From RBG-16-49-21 sp040768125 (GTDB lineage: Bacteria > Spirochaetota > UBA4802 > UBA5550): DNA of 64,000 bases. The translations under genes and the position numbers were made by a program. The first letter of the stretch is position 1. The number at the start of each line of letters is the position of its first letter. The notes under the pieces are model-generated. The model had not been told where the DNA came from. It saw nothing but the letters and a program-made list of their open reading frames with translations, and ran no database searches. Below are positions 17,085 to 24,696 of this stretch, piece by piece. The stretch is from assembly GCA_040768125.1 (NCBI GenBank), contig JAXGNG010000001.1, positions 1,612,001-1,676,000 on the forward strand, given 5' to 3'.

Positions 17085-18383
17085 ATGATACCGGACAAGG
17101 CCATCACATCCCTCGTATTTGGTCTCGTGAGCGCCGTGTCGCTTCCCCTGGGGGCGCTGACGATCCTCGTCTGGCGCCCCGGGCCGAGGATGACGGCCTT
17201 CCTGATGGCCTTCGGCGGCGGAACCCTCCTCGCGGCCCTCACCATAGACCTGGTGGGCGAGTCCCTCCACAAGGGGCAGTTTTTCCCCCTTGCCATCGGC
17301 TGCATCATGGGCGGGCTCCTCTTCGTGTTCCTCAACCGCGCGCTCAACTCCCAGGGGGGGTTCCTGAGAAAGCCCTCGACGATTATCACCTATATCAAGG
17401 ACAAAAACACGAAGCGGTACCGGGAGCTCTTCAGGAAGCTGAGCGGCATGCCGGTGTTCAACAGCCTGCCCCCCGAGGAGATAAGCCTTCTCCTGCCCTA
17501 TATCCACTCACACACCTATCCCGCCGGGGAGGTCCTGTGCCGCCAGGGGGAGGCCGGGGACACGATGTTCATCATCGAGCAGGGCAGGGTGGACATCATC
17601 GACGAACGGAACAACCGGAAGATCGACACCCTGGGCGACAACGACATTCTCGGCGAGATCGCCATCATCACCGGGGAAACCCGCACCGCCACGGCCCGCG
17701 CCGCGGACGAGGTCAGGGCCTGGTTCATCGACCGGGACGATTTCAACAAGGTGCTGCAATCCTCGCCGAAGCTCGCGGCGGTCATCAAGGGGATCGTGAC
17801 CGGCCGTCTGGCGAACCTGAAAACCATGGCGTCAATCGATCCGGAGAGGGCGGATGAGTGGGTACGGGCCGCCGAGAAGAACATCGACGAGAAGTTCCTC
17901 TTCCCAACGGAGTCGGAGATCAAGAAGGAGGTAGAGGAGAACAGGGGAGCGCCCCTGGCCATCTGGCTCGGCATCCTCCTCGACGGCATCCCGGAATCCC
18001 TGGTCATCGGCGCGAGCCTGGTCCACGCCTCCATGAGCATTTCCCTCATCGCGGGGCTTTTTCTTTCGAATTACCCGGAGGCCCTTTCGAGCTCCCAGGG
18101 GATGCGCCAGCAGGGGAGCGGCTTCATGAAAATTTTCATGATGTGGTTTTCCCTCATGGTCATCACGGGCATCGGCGCCCTCGTCGGCAACCTTCTCTTC
18201 CGGGAGGCGCCGGCGTTCCTGTTTCACATGGTCGAGGGTATGGCGGCGGGGGCCATGCTGACCATGATCGCCGAGACCATGCTTCCCGAGGCCTTCCACA
18301 AGGGCGGCTCCATAACCGGCATCTCCACCCTCATGGGGTTTTTGACCGCGATTTCCTTCAAGGTGCTGGACAAGTATATCTGA
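17085..18383 (+). CDS. ZIP-like transporter with inserted cyclic-nucleotide-binding domain
   Basis: 432 residues. Helices 1-3 (about 8-90) are followed by a cytoplasmic domain at about 122-240 that is a classic cNMP-binding fold: LPPEEISLLLPYIHSHTYPA, LCRQGEAGDTMFIIEQGRVDI, then the phosphate cassette DILGEIAIITGETRTATARA with its Arg. After a helical linker come the remaining ZIP helices (about 288-432). The two signature helices read LDGIPESLVIG and LSNYPEALSSS: the Pro-Glu pairs are kept but the usual His is Asp and Ser. VEGMAAGAMLTMIAETMLPEA matches the last metal-site helix. It is probably a ligand-gated metal transporter or sensor. With two cyclases within 9 kb, cAMP is the likely ligand (inference). 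Confidence 0.85.
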   Translation: MIPDKAITSLVFGLVSAVSLPLGALTILVWRPGPRMTAFLMAFGGGTLLAALTIDLVGESLHKGQFFPLAIGCIMGGLLFVFLNRALNSQGGFLRKPSTIITYIKDKNTKRYRELFRKLSGMPVFNSLPPEEISLLLPYIHSHTYPAGEVLCRQGEAGDTMFIIEQGRVDIIDERNNRKIDTLGDNDILGEIAIITGETRTATARAADEVRAWFIDRDDFNKVLQSSPKLAAVIKGIVTGRLANLKTMASIDPERADEWVRAAEKNIDEKFLFPTESEIKKEVEENRGAPLAIWLGILLDGIPESLVIGASLVHASMSISLIAGLFLSNYPEALSSSQGMRQQGSGFMKIFMMWFSLMVITGIGALVGNLLFREAPAFLFHMVEGMAAGAMLTMIAETMLPEAFHKGGSITGISTLMGFLTAISFKVLDKYI

Positions 18384-18438
18384 ACGCGCTTCGGGGACCC
18401 TCGCCGGAGGGCGCGCGGATCATTAAGTGGATACACCC

Positions 18439-18831
18439 ATGAATGAAGTGATCAAATCCTTCGCCGTTGATCTCCTGGGCTGCGGCTGCGAAAGCGAGGT
18501 TTTTAACCGCATCAGCCTTTCCGAAGACTCCTTTGACCGGGGCCTGAGCGGGGGGAAGCGCATCCTCATCGGGGAGAGGCTCCTCATCTATCTCCTTCCC
18601 TGGGAGGAGGGACATCCACCAGATACGGCGCTCTATCTCATGCGCAGGGGCAGGGAAGAGCGGGACCGGAACGGGTACAATCGCTTTCGGCTCGTCCTGG
18701 CCGCCGACGGGCCCGATGCCCTTGCGGAGAAGGCGGCGGCGGAGGTGCAGTCCCTCATACGGGGTGATGAAAAGCTGCATCTTCATCTGCTTGACCGGAA
18801 CGACGACACGGTCAGGGAACTATTGGGTTGA
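18439..18831 (+). CDS. Hypothetical protein, 130 residues
   Basis: Soluble, acidic/basic mixed protein starting MNEVIKSFAVDLLGCGCESEVFNRI, with a central block GGKRILIGERLLIYLLPWEEG and an ending HLHLLDRNDDTVRELLG. No membrane segment or signal peptide. I do not recognise the family. It begins 55 bases after the ZIP-like gene on the same strand, so it is likely part of the same transcript. The GTG at 18427 could add four residues; the ribosome site for either start is weak. The CGC pair near residue 15 could bind metal, but this is speculation. Confidence 0.6.
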   Translation: MNEVIKSFAVDLLGCGCESEVFNRISLSEDSFDRGLSGGKRILIGERLLIYLLPWEEGHPPDTALYLMRRGREERDRNGYNRFRLVLAADGPDALAEKAAAEVQSLIRGDEKLHLHLLDRNDDTVRELLG

Positions 18832-18899
18832 AGGGATATCCAACGGCTTTCCACAGCGATTGAATTTTGGCAGATTGCTATTTCTTCACATAAAAACCC

Positions 18900-18950
18900 T
18901 TGTGCCGCCCGGGCCACATCCGGCCAGGGCGGAAATTCCTGGATAAAATT
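18900..18950 (+). repeat. Dispersed palindromic repeat, copy C
   Basis: The best-formed copy. The outer stem CCGCCC (18905-18910) pairs with GGGCGG (18927-18932); after a G/A mismatch the inner GGCC (18912-18915) pairs with GGCC (18922-18925) around a 6-base loop. The conserved tail AAATTCCTGGAT follows. It lies just upstream of the low-GC DUF998 gene. Confidence 0.7.
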
Positions 18951-19018
18951 CCTTTAAATGGCAAGAGGAGATAAACTTATACTAGGAATGCATGATACTA
19001 GAATATACAGGAGGTTAC

Positions 19019-19675
19019 ATGCTGAATACAAACCATCGGACACGAAGGCGAGACACATTGCTCGCACTTCTTGGACTGTCAGGAATTCTTTCAGCCTGCT
19101 TGATACTAACAGCTACTGTAGTGGGGGTTGCGTTAAGGGAAGACGCGAACCATGTATCATTCACCATTAGTGAGCTTTATGAAATGGGTGCTCCCAATGC
19201 GTGGTGGCTTATGATCTTATTTACCGCCTATCACGCTCTTGTGATTCCGCTTGCGGTTGGATTACACCGTGGACTTCCAAAAGCTCGATTCGATTGGCTT
19301 GGCCCAGTCCTCCTGGGGACAGCTGGATTATTGGGTATTCCCCTTGGCGCCTATGCGCGCTGCGACCCCGGTTGTTTCGGCGCGACCACCTTTCGAGGGC
19401 AACTCCATGGCGTTCTTGTTTTAATAACCGTGCCTCTTATTTTCGGCGCGATGTTCGCGATTTGGTATCGCGTGAGACCTCACAATAATTGGAGAAAATA
19501 TGCCCGATATACTTTCGCGACAGCAGTTATTGGACTTGGCTTCGGTCTGGCCATGACGCCATTCGTTCAGGGACCGTATGCCGGGTTGCTCGAGCGCATC
19601 AACGTTTCAATTCTATTGCAGTGGTACGTGGTTTCAGGTATAATGGTAATTGGCTTATCCCGCAGGAACGAATAG
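19019..19675 (+). CDS. DUF998 family membrane protein
   Basis: 218 residues from an ATG with AGGAGG 6 bases upstream; a longer in-frame start at 18992 has no such site. There are six hydrophobic helices (about 12-38, 60-80, 90-110, 127-150, 160-180, 190-212). The pattern SFTISELYEMGAPNAWW, then ARCDPGCFG and HGVLVLITVPLIFGAMF, matches DUF998, a family of unknown function distantly related to other six-helix membrane proteins. Base composition is clearly lower in GC than its neighbours, and many codons end in A or T, which suggests recent acquisition. It sits alone between direct repeat copies C and D. Confidence 0.85.
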   Translation: MLNTNHRTRRRDTLLALLGLSGILSACLILTATVVGVALREDANHVSFTISELYEMGAPNAWWLMILFTAYHALVIPLAVGLHRGLPKARFDWLGPVLLGTAGLLGIPLGAYARCDPGCFGATTFRGQLHGVLVLITVPLIFGAMFAIWYRVRPHNNWRKYARYTFATAVIGLGFGLAMTPFVQGPYAGLLERINVSILLQWYVVSGIMVIGLSRRNE

Positions 19676-20026
19676 ATCGTCTTTTCCCACCGGTAGTATA
19701 GTGTCAATATTTTATGTGTTTCAGTAAGATAACAGGTCTTTTTTGTGTAACGGATAAAGGGGAATATTAATGCAGGTCTTATGGGTAGCTAGTGGTATTT
19801 CATATAACAATATAAATTATAGTCTTTAATTTTTCAATTCCACAGTGAGGCGGGCAGAACGCAGGAATCACGTGATAAAGAAAATATAATTATCTTGTCC
19901 TGAAGTCTTTGCCGTGCAGTTGCTTTTCAGCAGTCCATTATTTGTTCAGATATAGCACATCGTGTCGCCCGGGCCGTATCCGGCCAGGGCGAAAGTTCCT
20001 GGATTATTATTACCCGCCGCGTCAGC
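19676..20026. other. 351-base AT-rich gap with repeat copy D
   Basis: This is low-GC sequence continuous in style with the DUF998 gene up to about 19955, after which repeat copy D (19961-20010) restores local GC. No coding frame with a ribosome site was found in the AT-rich part. It may be the non-coding flank of a transferred segment. Confidence 0.45.
19961..20010 (+). repeat. Dispersed palindromic repeat, copy D
   Basis: Outer stem TCGCCC (19965-19970) with GGGCGA (19987-19992), inner GGCC/GGCC as in copy C, and the tail AGTTCCTGGAT. Compared with copy C, the terminal pair C-G has become T-A: both bases changed and pairing was kept. It lies 16 bases from the stop of the Fe-S protein gene read on the other strand. 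Confidence 0.7.
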
Positions 20027-21118
20027 TCACGGGCGGCCCTGCGCCGGCGGCACGAAGACCTTCCGGGGGCCAGTGCTCTCCAGCCTGATCGCGTCCATGG
20101 AGCACTGGGCGGCGCAGACGCCGCAGCCGATGCACCGCTCCGCGTCGATTGCCGCGACGTCGTCCGCCAGGTCGATCGCCTCCATGGGGCACCGGTCGGC
20201 GCAGATCCCGCAGGCCGTGCACGCCCCGGGGTCCACGACCGCCAGGTACGACGCGTAGTTGTGGAGCGGGGCCGCGCCCTTGTAGTACATCTGGAAGGTG
20301 CCGCAGCAGCACTTGCAGCAGTTGCAGATCGCCTCCTCCTCCCGGTCCGGGTCCAGGTTCACGTGGAAGGCCTTGTGCACGAGCCCCTCCGATTCGGCTT
20401 CGCGGAGAATGCGGAGGGCTTCCTCTTTCGTGACGGCGCGCGCGAAGCGGTGCTCCATGGCGAACTGCGCGATCTTCCCGAACATCAGGCAGTTTTCCCT
20501 GTTCGAGGTGACTTTGCAGGGTTCGCCCAGGAGATCTTTCTCGTGGCGGCAGTAGCAGGTGGTCACGGCGATGGTGTCGAACTTCTCGACGATGCGGTTC
20601 ACTTCGTCGGCAGGTAGGACCGCGTCCTTCGACGGGTCGATCTCGGTCCGGAGCGGGACCACGCGGGCCACGGGCGGAAAGGCGCGGAAGGCGGGCACGA
20701 TGGCGTCGTAGTTCGCGCTCACCATGCCGGCGAGCTCGTTGAAGAGCCGGTCGAAGAGGCGCGCGAGCTTTTTCTCCTTCTCCCCCGTCCCGCCCCGCAT
20801 CATGGTGAATTCGAATATGCCCGGGAAGGGGCCCATGAGGCGGTAGACCGCGGTCCCGGTGCCCCTGCTCCTGGTGCCGGTGACCACGCCGTTGTCCATG
20901 AGGCCCGCGAGCATGAGGTCGAGGGCGGGTTCCTCCCATCCGGTCTTCGCTTTGAGCTGTCCCATGTTCATGGGCCCGTCGAAGTGGGGCAGGAACGCCG
21001 CCTGCTCCGGGGTCATGATGGTCCGTAAAAGCTCGATGATCGTATCCGTGACGGGGAGCGGTATCATTCCCGCCCGCACCACCGCGTTCGCCGCGTCACG
21101 CCAGAGTTGTTCAGACAT
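20027..21118 (-). CDS. Two-[4Fe-4S] ferredoxin-like protein with N-terminal helical domain
   Basis: 363 residues. Residues 1-110 look like a winged-helix domain (MNMGQLKAKTGWEEPALDLMLAGLMDNGVV). A central Cys group contains CYCRHEKDLLGEPC and then NCLMFGK. A dense motif AICNCCKCCCGTFQM lies near residue 275, and two standard [4Fe-4S] sets follow (CTACGICADRCPMEAID and CIGCGVCAAQCSMDAIR). It is a redox or electron-transfer protein and may be a redox-responsive regulator. A paralogue with the same order lies at 34357-35343. It stands alone on the minus strand between two plus-strand genes. The partner is unknown. Confidence 0.82.
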   Translation of the reverse strand: MSEQLWRDAANAVVRAGMIPLPVTDTIIELLRTIMTPEQAAFLPHFDGPMNMGQLKAKTGWEEPALDLMLAGLMDNGVVTGTRSRGTGTAVYRLMGPFPGIFEFTMMRGGTGEKEKKLARLFDRLFNELAGMVSANYDAIVPAFRAFPPVARVVPLRTEIDPSKDAVLPADEVNRIVEKFDTIAVTTCYCRHEKDLLGEPCKVTSNRENCLMFGKIAQFAMEHRFARAVTKEEALRILREAESEGLVHKAFHVNLDPDREEEAICNCCKCCCGTFQMYYKGAAPLHNYASYLAVVDPGACTACGICADRCPMEAIDLADDVAAIDAERCIGCGVCAAQCSMDAIRLESTGPRKVFVPPAQGRP

Positions 21119-21318
21119 GGGGTGCCTCCTGTGGGTCGGTTCCTTTACCCAGTCGAACTGATCCGAAAATAAATGTAAATGATTATTTTTGGTGCATTGC
21201 CCGTCAGTTTCTGCTTGCCATGCCCATCATGGTGTGCCAGACATGTTATTGGTACAAACCCGTTGCGTTTCATTGCCATGCTTTCAATCGCGCGGATACA
21301 GGGAGCCAGGTCAATCTC

Positions 21319-21600
21319 ATGAAGCCACCAGAGGGAATTACGCCGTATCTCGTTCAACTGCTCGTCCTGGGCGTGGGCATTGCCCTTATCGCCACCAGCG
21401 GCCGCTGGGGCGACCGCGTCCTCGTGATCGCGTCGGGGGTGTTCTTCATCAACATCTTCTGGGTGACGATGGTCCTGGGAAACGACATCAGGGTATGGTC
21501 CTTCCTGCGCAATTCGGCCGTCGGGAATATATTCATGGTCGCCGTGATACTGGGCAACCTGATCTATATCGCGGCCAGGGCCTTTGTCAGGCTGTTTTGA
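21319..21600 (+). CDS. Small three-helix membrane protein
   Basis: 93 residues, MKPPEGITPYLVQLLVLGVG at the start and three hydrophobic segments (about 10-27, 34-54, 67-88) with short polar loops. No family recognised. The ATG at 21319 was chosen over longer in-frame starts because those add a Cys/His-rich segment read from non-coding sequence. GGGAG about 13 bases upstream is a weak site. It is separated by 239 bases from the following barrel-like gene, which has its own promoter. Confidence 0.6.
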   Translation: MKPPEGITPYLVQLLVLGVGIALIATSGRWGDRVLVIASGVFFINIFWVTMVLGNDIRVWSFLRNSAVGNIFMVAVILGNLIYIAARAFVRLF

Positions 21601-21684
21601 TGCGGTCCCGCCTTCGCCGGCCCTGCGTCATCGAAAGGGACCCGTGGCTGCGGATATGGGGATTCCCGCCCGGAACTTTTACTG

Positions 21685-21714
21685 TTGACATGACCCGGAA
21701 CAGGTGCATATACA
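21685..21714 (+). promoter_or_regulatory. Promoter for the exported protein at 21840
   Basis: TTGACA at 21685-21690, an 18-base spacer, and TATACA at 21709-21714. The predicted start near 21721 leaves a leader of about 120 bases that holds two hairpins. Confidence 0.5.
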
Positions 21715-21773
21715 ATGCAGGGCGACCCAGGCAAAGGCGGGTGGCGCGATAGGATTGTCCTTGATAGAAAGCG

Positions 21774-21821
21774 AAGCCCGGGTTGCCTCGGTGCGGGGCT
21801 TGCCGCAAGGCGCCCTTGCGG
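21774..21821 (+). promoter_or_regulatory. Two consecutive leader hairpins before a ribosome site
   Basis: Hairpin 1: AAGCCC 21774-21779 with GGGCTT 21796-21801. Hairpin 2: CCGCAAGG 21803-21810, loop CGC, CCTTGCGG 21814-21821, a perfect 8-bp stem. The AGGAGG ribosome site begins 7 bases later. No T tract follows, so they are not an intrinsic terminator; a role in mRNA stability or translational control is possible. Confidence 0.45.
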
Positions 21822-21839
21822 GTCTACAGGAGGAAAGGG

Positions 21840-22793
21840 ATGAAACGTTGCGGCACGATCCTCTGGATGGTGTTTGTTATATTCGCGGCATCCTCGACGT
21901 CCTTCGCCGGGGTTACCCTGAGCATCGGCGGCACTGCATGGTACGCCTGGTGGAACCCGGCGTGGTCTGACGCTAAGACCTCGACCGCGATCTACTTCCT
22001 GCCCCCCCCACTATTTAATGAGGATGCCGACGATTTCAGGCCCGCGTCGAACGTCATGGGGGGGCCGATGATCTCGATCGCCTTCCTCGATCGCTGGTCG
22101 ATACAGACGGTTTTTACCATAGGTAAATTTTACTTTGCTTCCCGCGGCCCATCGCGGGATTACTCCTATGACGGATCCTATTTCATCATGCCGGTTACCT
22201 ATAAAAGGTACACGCGGGAGACGCTCAAGTGGGACAGCGACACGTCCCTGGCCTGTTCTGTCCACAGGATGGTTAAGATATTCGCGGGCTTCAAATGGCA
22301 GGGGTACCGTTACAAGGAGAGCCTGCGCAATTATCTCCTGTCTGAAACAACGGTGTTCAGTAGGGCGCTTCATGACGACGTAAGGGCCTACGGGGGCGGT
22401 ATCGGTCTGGGACTCACCATCCCCGCGGGGAAAAACTTCTTTGTATTGATGAACGCCTCCGCCCTGGCGCTATGGTCCGTGGAAAAGATAGATATTATAA
22501 AGGGAAAATCCTTCGCCGTGTCAGAAGGCGACGGTTTTTATTTCCTGCCCCTCAAGCCCCCACGGGGATCCTACCTGTCCTACGGCGGCACGGCGTCACT
22601 CTCCCTTGCCTATGTGATCGACGCGATCGGCACCACCGTTTCCCTGGGCGGCAGGTACCAGATGCTCTACAACAGGCAGAAATCCGGCAATCCCTTCAAC
22701 AACGACGTGTCCATGAACATTATCGACGGTCGGTACGATCATTTCTTCGGCATCACCATGTCGGCCGTCTACTCGTTCATAATCGGTTCGTAG
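21840..22793 (+). CDS. Exported beta-rich outer membrane-like protein
   Basis: 317 residues. A signal peptide (KRCGTILWMVFVIFAASSTSFAG) ends near residue 23. The mature protein has alternating strands rich in Tyr, Trp and Gly (GGTAWYAWWNPAWSD; GPSRDYSYDGSYFIMPVTYKRY; GIGLGLTIPAGKNFFVLMNAS; LSLAYVIDAIGTTVSLGGRYQML) and ends FFGITMSAVYSFIIGS, as in outer membrane barrels of about 14 strands. No family name. The ATG at 21840 has an ideal AGGAGG site; an upstream in-frame start at 21783 would place the signal peptide internally. It has its own promoter and structured leader and is convergent with the TetR gene. Confidence 0.7.
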   Translation: MKRCGTILWMVFVIFAASSTSFAGVTLSIGGTAWYAWWNPAWSDAKTSTAIYFLPPPLFNEDADDFRPASNVMGGPMISIAFLDRWSIQTVFTIGKFYFASRGPSRDYSYDGSYFIMPVTYKRYTRETLKWDSDTSLACSVHRMVKIFAGFKWQGYRYKESLRNYLLSETTVFSRALHDDVRAYGGGIGLGLTIPAGKNFFVLMNASALALWSVEKIDIIKGKSFAVSEGDGFYFLPLKPPRGSYLSYGGTASLSLAYVIDAIGTTVSLGGRYQMLYNRQKSGNPFNNDVSMNIIDGRYDHFFGITMSAVYSFIIGS

Positions 22794-22825
22794 CGACGCG
22801 GCTCTGACGGGTAAACGGCCGCTTC

Positions 22826-23500
22826 TCACTTCATGTTCAGCATCTGCGCGACGAGGGCGGCGCCTCCCTCGGCCACCGTCTCGGTAGGCGTGTGTTCGTG
22901 CTGTTTTCTCCGCAGCACGAAATAGTGGAAGTTGAGGCGGAGCACCGCTCCGAGGATGGCGTTGCTCGCGGATTCGACATTGAGGTCCAGGGGAATGGTT
23001 CCCCACTTCTGGCCGCGCCTGATGTCATGGATGATGACGTCCAGTATCGCGTTTTCGAAGCGCCGTATCAACGGATCGAAAACCCGGTTCGCCCCCACCG
23101 ATACCCTGAGGATAAGATTGGTCCGCTCCCGGCTCTCCCTGCAGAATTCCGCGGTTCTCATGATCCGGTGGCGCAGGTAGTCGAGGGCGTACCCCGCGGG
23201 AGCGCCGTCGCCGCCGTACTCGCGCAGGTCCACTGCGATCGCCTTCTCCCATTCATCCAGGTAGGAGGCGAGGAGGGCGATGAAAATCTCTTCCTTGTTT
23301 TTGAAATACTGGTAGATGGTGCCCTTGGCCACGCGGCCCATTCTTGTAATGTTTTCAACCCGGGCCTCGTGGTACCCCTTTTCGGAGAAGACCCGCTCCG
23401 CGCAGCGCAGGAGGCGGATTCGCGTCAGTTCGCCCTTTGTCATGGGCGCGCGGAGTTCCCTGTCCCGCGTCGCGTCCGGCTCACGGCCACCGTCCCTCAC
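22826..23500 (-). CDS. TetR family transcriptional regulator
   Basis: The helix-turn-helix is typical: RIRLLRCAERVFSEKGYHEARVENITRMGRVAKGTIYQYFKNKEEIFIALL, followed by a ligand-binding domain of about 140 residues with FHYFVLRRKQ near the end. The start used is GTG at 23500, whose GTGA overlaps the stop of the preceding gene, giving 224 residues. An ATG at 23443 would shorten it by 19 residues and sits closer to the family norm. It is the last gene of a minus-strand unit with the chalcone-isomerase-like gene, and probably regulates that unit or a membrane/lipid-related target; the ligand is unknown. Confidence 0.88.
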   Translation of the reverse strand: MRDGGREPDATRDRELRAPMTKGELTRIRLLRCAERVFSEKGYHEARVENITRMGRVAKGTIYQYFKNKEEIFIALLASYLDEWEKAIAVDLREYGGDGAPAGYALDYLRHRIMRTAEFCRESRERTNLILRVSVGANRVFDPLIRRFENAILDVIIHDIRRGQKWGTIPLDLNVESASNAILGAVLRLNFHYFVLRRKQHEHTPTETVAEGGAALVAQMLNMK

Positions 23501-24054
23501 AGGCCGAGCATCCCTTTCCTGAGCCCCTCGTGTATGCTTCGTGGTCCGATCCATATGCCGAAGAGGGCCCTCTTGAAGGCCAGGCCCTCAACACGCGAGC
23601 GGGGCACGCCGTTTTTATACACCTGCGTGCCTTTCCCGGGCAGGTAGACGAGATCATACCTGTCCCCGACTTTAATGCCGTCCTTAAACGTGCCGATGAA
23701 GGTTTCCATCCCCGCCCTGAACGGGGCGATGTTCCCCCCGGTGGATTTCATGAATCCATCCCGGGTGTTCTCCTCCATGCGCTCCGGCGTGATCAGGCCG
23801 GAAACGATATGGAGCCGCACGGCCATCGGCTCGTCGGCGGCGATCGCCGCGCCGTCGCTCCGCTTTGATGTAAGATAGAGGGCGCCGATGTAGATGTCGA
23901 AGCCGAACTTGGTCCGCATCCCCGTGCCGTTCAGCACCAGGGATGTGCCCCCCGCCTTGAAGGTGTCCGGAACATGGACGCCCTTCACGGTCTTCGCGTC
24001 GGCGGCGGACAGCGCCGCGGCCATGATGAACGCGAGCGCAAATGTTCTCTTCAT
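23497..24054 (-). CDS. Exported chalcone isomerase-like protein
   Basis: 185 residues. The signal peptide (KRTFALAFIMAAALSAADA) ends near residue 20. The mature protein fits the bacterial chalcone-isomerase-like family (PF16036): VKGVHVPDTFKAGGTSLVLNGTGMRTKFGFDIYIGALYL, SGLITPERMEENTRDGF, LPGKGTQVYKNGV, then ALFGIWIGPRSIHEGLRKGMLGL. In bacteria these periplasmic proteins have no proven enzyme activity; relatives bind fatty acids. The stop overlaps the GTG of the TetR gene by four bases. A perfect hairpin 70 bases upstream separates it from the small membrane protein. Confidence 0.88.
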   Translation of the reverse strand: MKRTFALAFIMAAALSAADAKTVKGVHVPDTFKAGGTSLVLNGTGMRTKFGFDIYIGALYLTSKRSDGAAIAADEPMAVRLHIVSGLITPERMEENTRDGFMKSTGGNIAPFRAGMETFIGTFKDGIKVGDRYDLVYLPGKGTQVYKNGVPRSRVEGLAFKRALFGIWIGPRSIHEGLRKGMLGL

Positions 24055-24118
24055 AACGTGAACCTCCTGTGAATGGCTTGGTCAAATCGGCGGCAGGGTG
24101 GAAACGACTGCCTGAAGT

Positions 24119-24153
24119 TTTTCATGGCGCCGGCCCGGACCGGCGCCATGAAA
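24119..24153. repeat. 14-bp perfect palindromic hairpin between cistrons
   Basis: TTTCATGGCGCCGG (24120-24133), loop CCCGGA, then CCGGCGCCATGAAA (24140-24153). There is no T tract on either strand, so it looks like an intercistronic stability or processing hairpin in the minus-strand unit rather than an intrinsic terminator. Confidence 0.55.
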
Positions 24154-24158
24154 GATAC

Positions 24159-24347
24159 TCATGATTCCCTAATGTCCTTTATGACATGCCGCAGGCCCAG
24201 CCAGTAGGAGAAGCAGGTGGCTGCCAGGAGAACGAAAAAACCGGCCATGAGCTTCACGTCGCCGTAGTGGGGCCTGAGCATGATCATGCCGATGATCAGC
24301 GACGGCACGATGAGAAGAACGAGGGAGCGAAAATAGACGATTTTCAT
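24159..24347 (-). CDS. Small two-helix membrane protein
   Basis: 62 residues, MKIVYFRSLVLLIVPSLIIG at the start. Two transmembrane helices (about 7-24 and 34-52) and a charged end (RHVIKDIRES). AAGGAG lies 7 bases before the ATG at 24345-24347, so the start is secure; a longer in-frame start would add a His/Pro-rich non-coding segment. It is upstream of the chalcone-isomerase-like gene on the same strand, with a perfect hairpin between. Function unknown. Confidence 0.65.
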   Translation of the reverse strand: MKIVYFRSLVLLIVPSLIIGMIMLRPHYGDVKLMAGFFVLLAATCFSYWLGLRHVIKDIRES

Positions 24348-24586
24348 GGGCCACTCCTTGAGGGTATTTGTGGTGTGCCATGCGATGGCACCTTCCATGG
24401 GGGCGGCGCTCCGGTGGTCCTGTCCCGAAAAGGGGATGCATGATCGTTTCCCTGGTCTCGCCGCCATGCCGTTCGTACTATCTCATGGAAGCGGCGAGGT
24501 GTCTCGGCAAAGCGAAATCGAATGGAAAATGAAGAGGGTTTCACGGACGGCTACTTAATTATATTTTTTTCAGGGAGAATACTTGG
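24348..24586. other. Divergent intergenic region, upstream part
   Basis: The 349-base gap 24348-24696 separates the divergent small membrane protein and the 211-residue membrane protein. I see no gene with a ribosome site in it. The AT-rich part (24551-24614) carries the plus-strand promoter listed separately. Confidence 0.4.
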
Positions 24587-24614
24587 TTGAATTTTTCCCG
24601 GCAGTACGTATATT
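24587..24614 (+). promoter_or_regulatory. Promoter for the membrane protein at 24697
   Basis: TTGAAT at 24587-24592, a 16-base spacer, and TATATT at 24609-24614. The leader is about 75 bases and contains a GGGGAAGGGGATG stretch. Confidence 0.45.
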
Positions 24615-24696
24615 CAAAACAGTCACCGCAAGGCGTCTCGCGGGGAAGGGGATGTGATGGCGTGGCGCGCAACCATAATGGCAGGGGATCACGTCC

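Noticed and set aside
6461..20010. Repeat copies read as integron attC sites
   Set aside because: They flank single genes in direct orientation, like cassettes, but the R'/R'' boxes (GTTRRRY and RYYYAAC) are absent and there is no integrase in the window.
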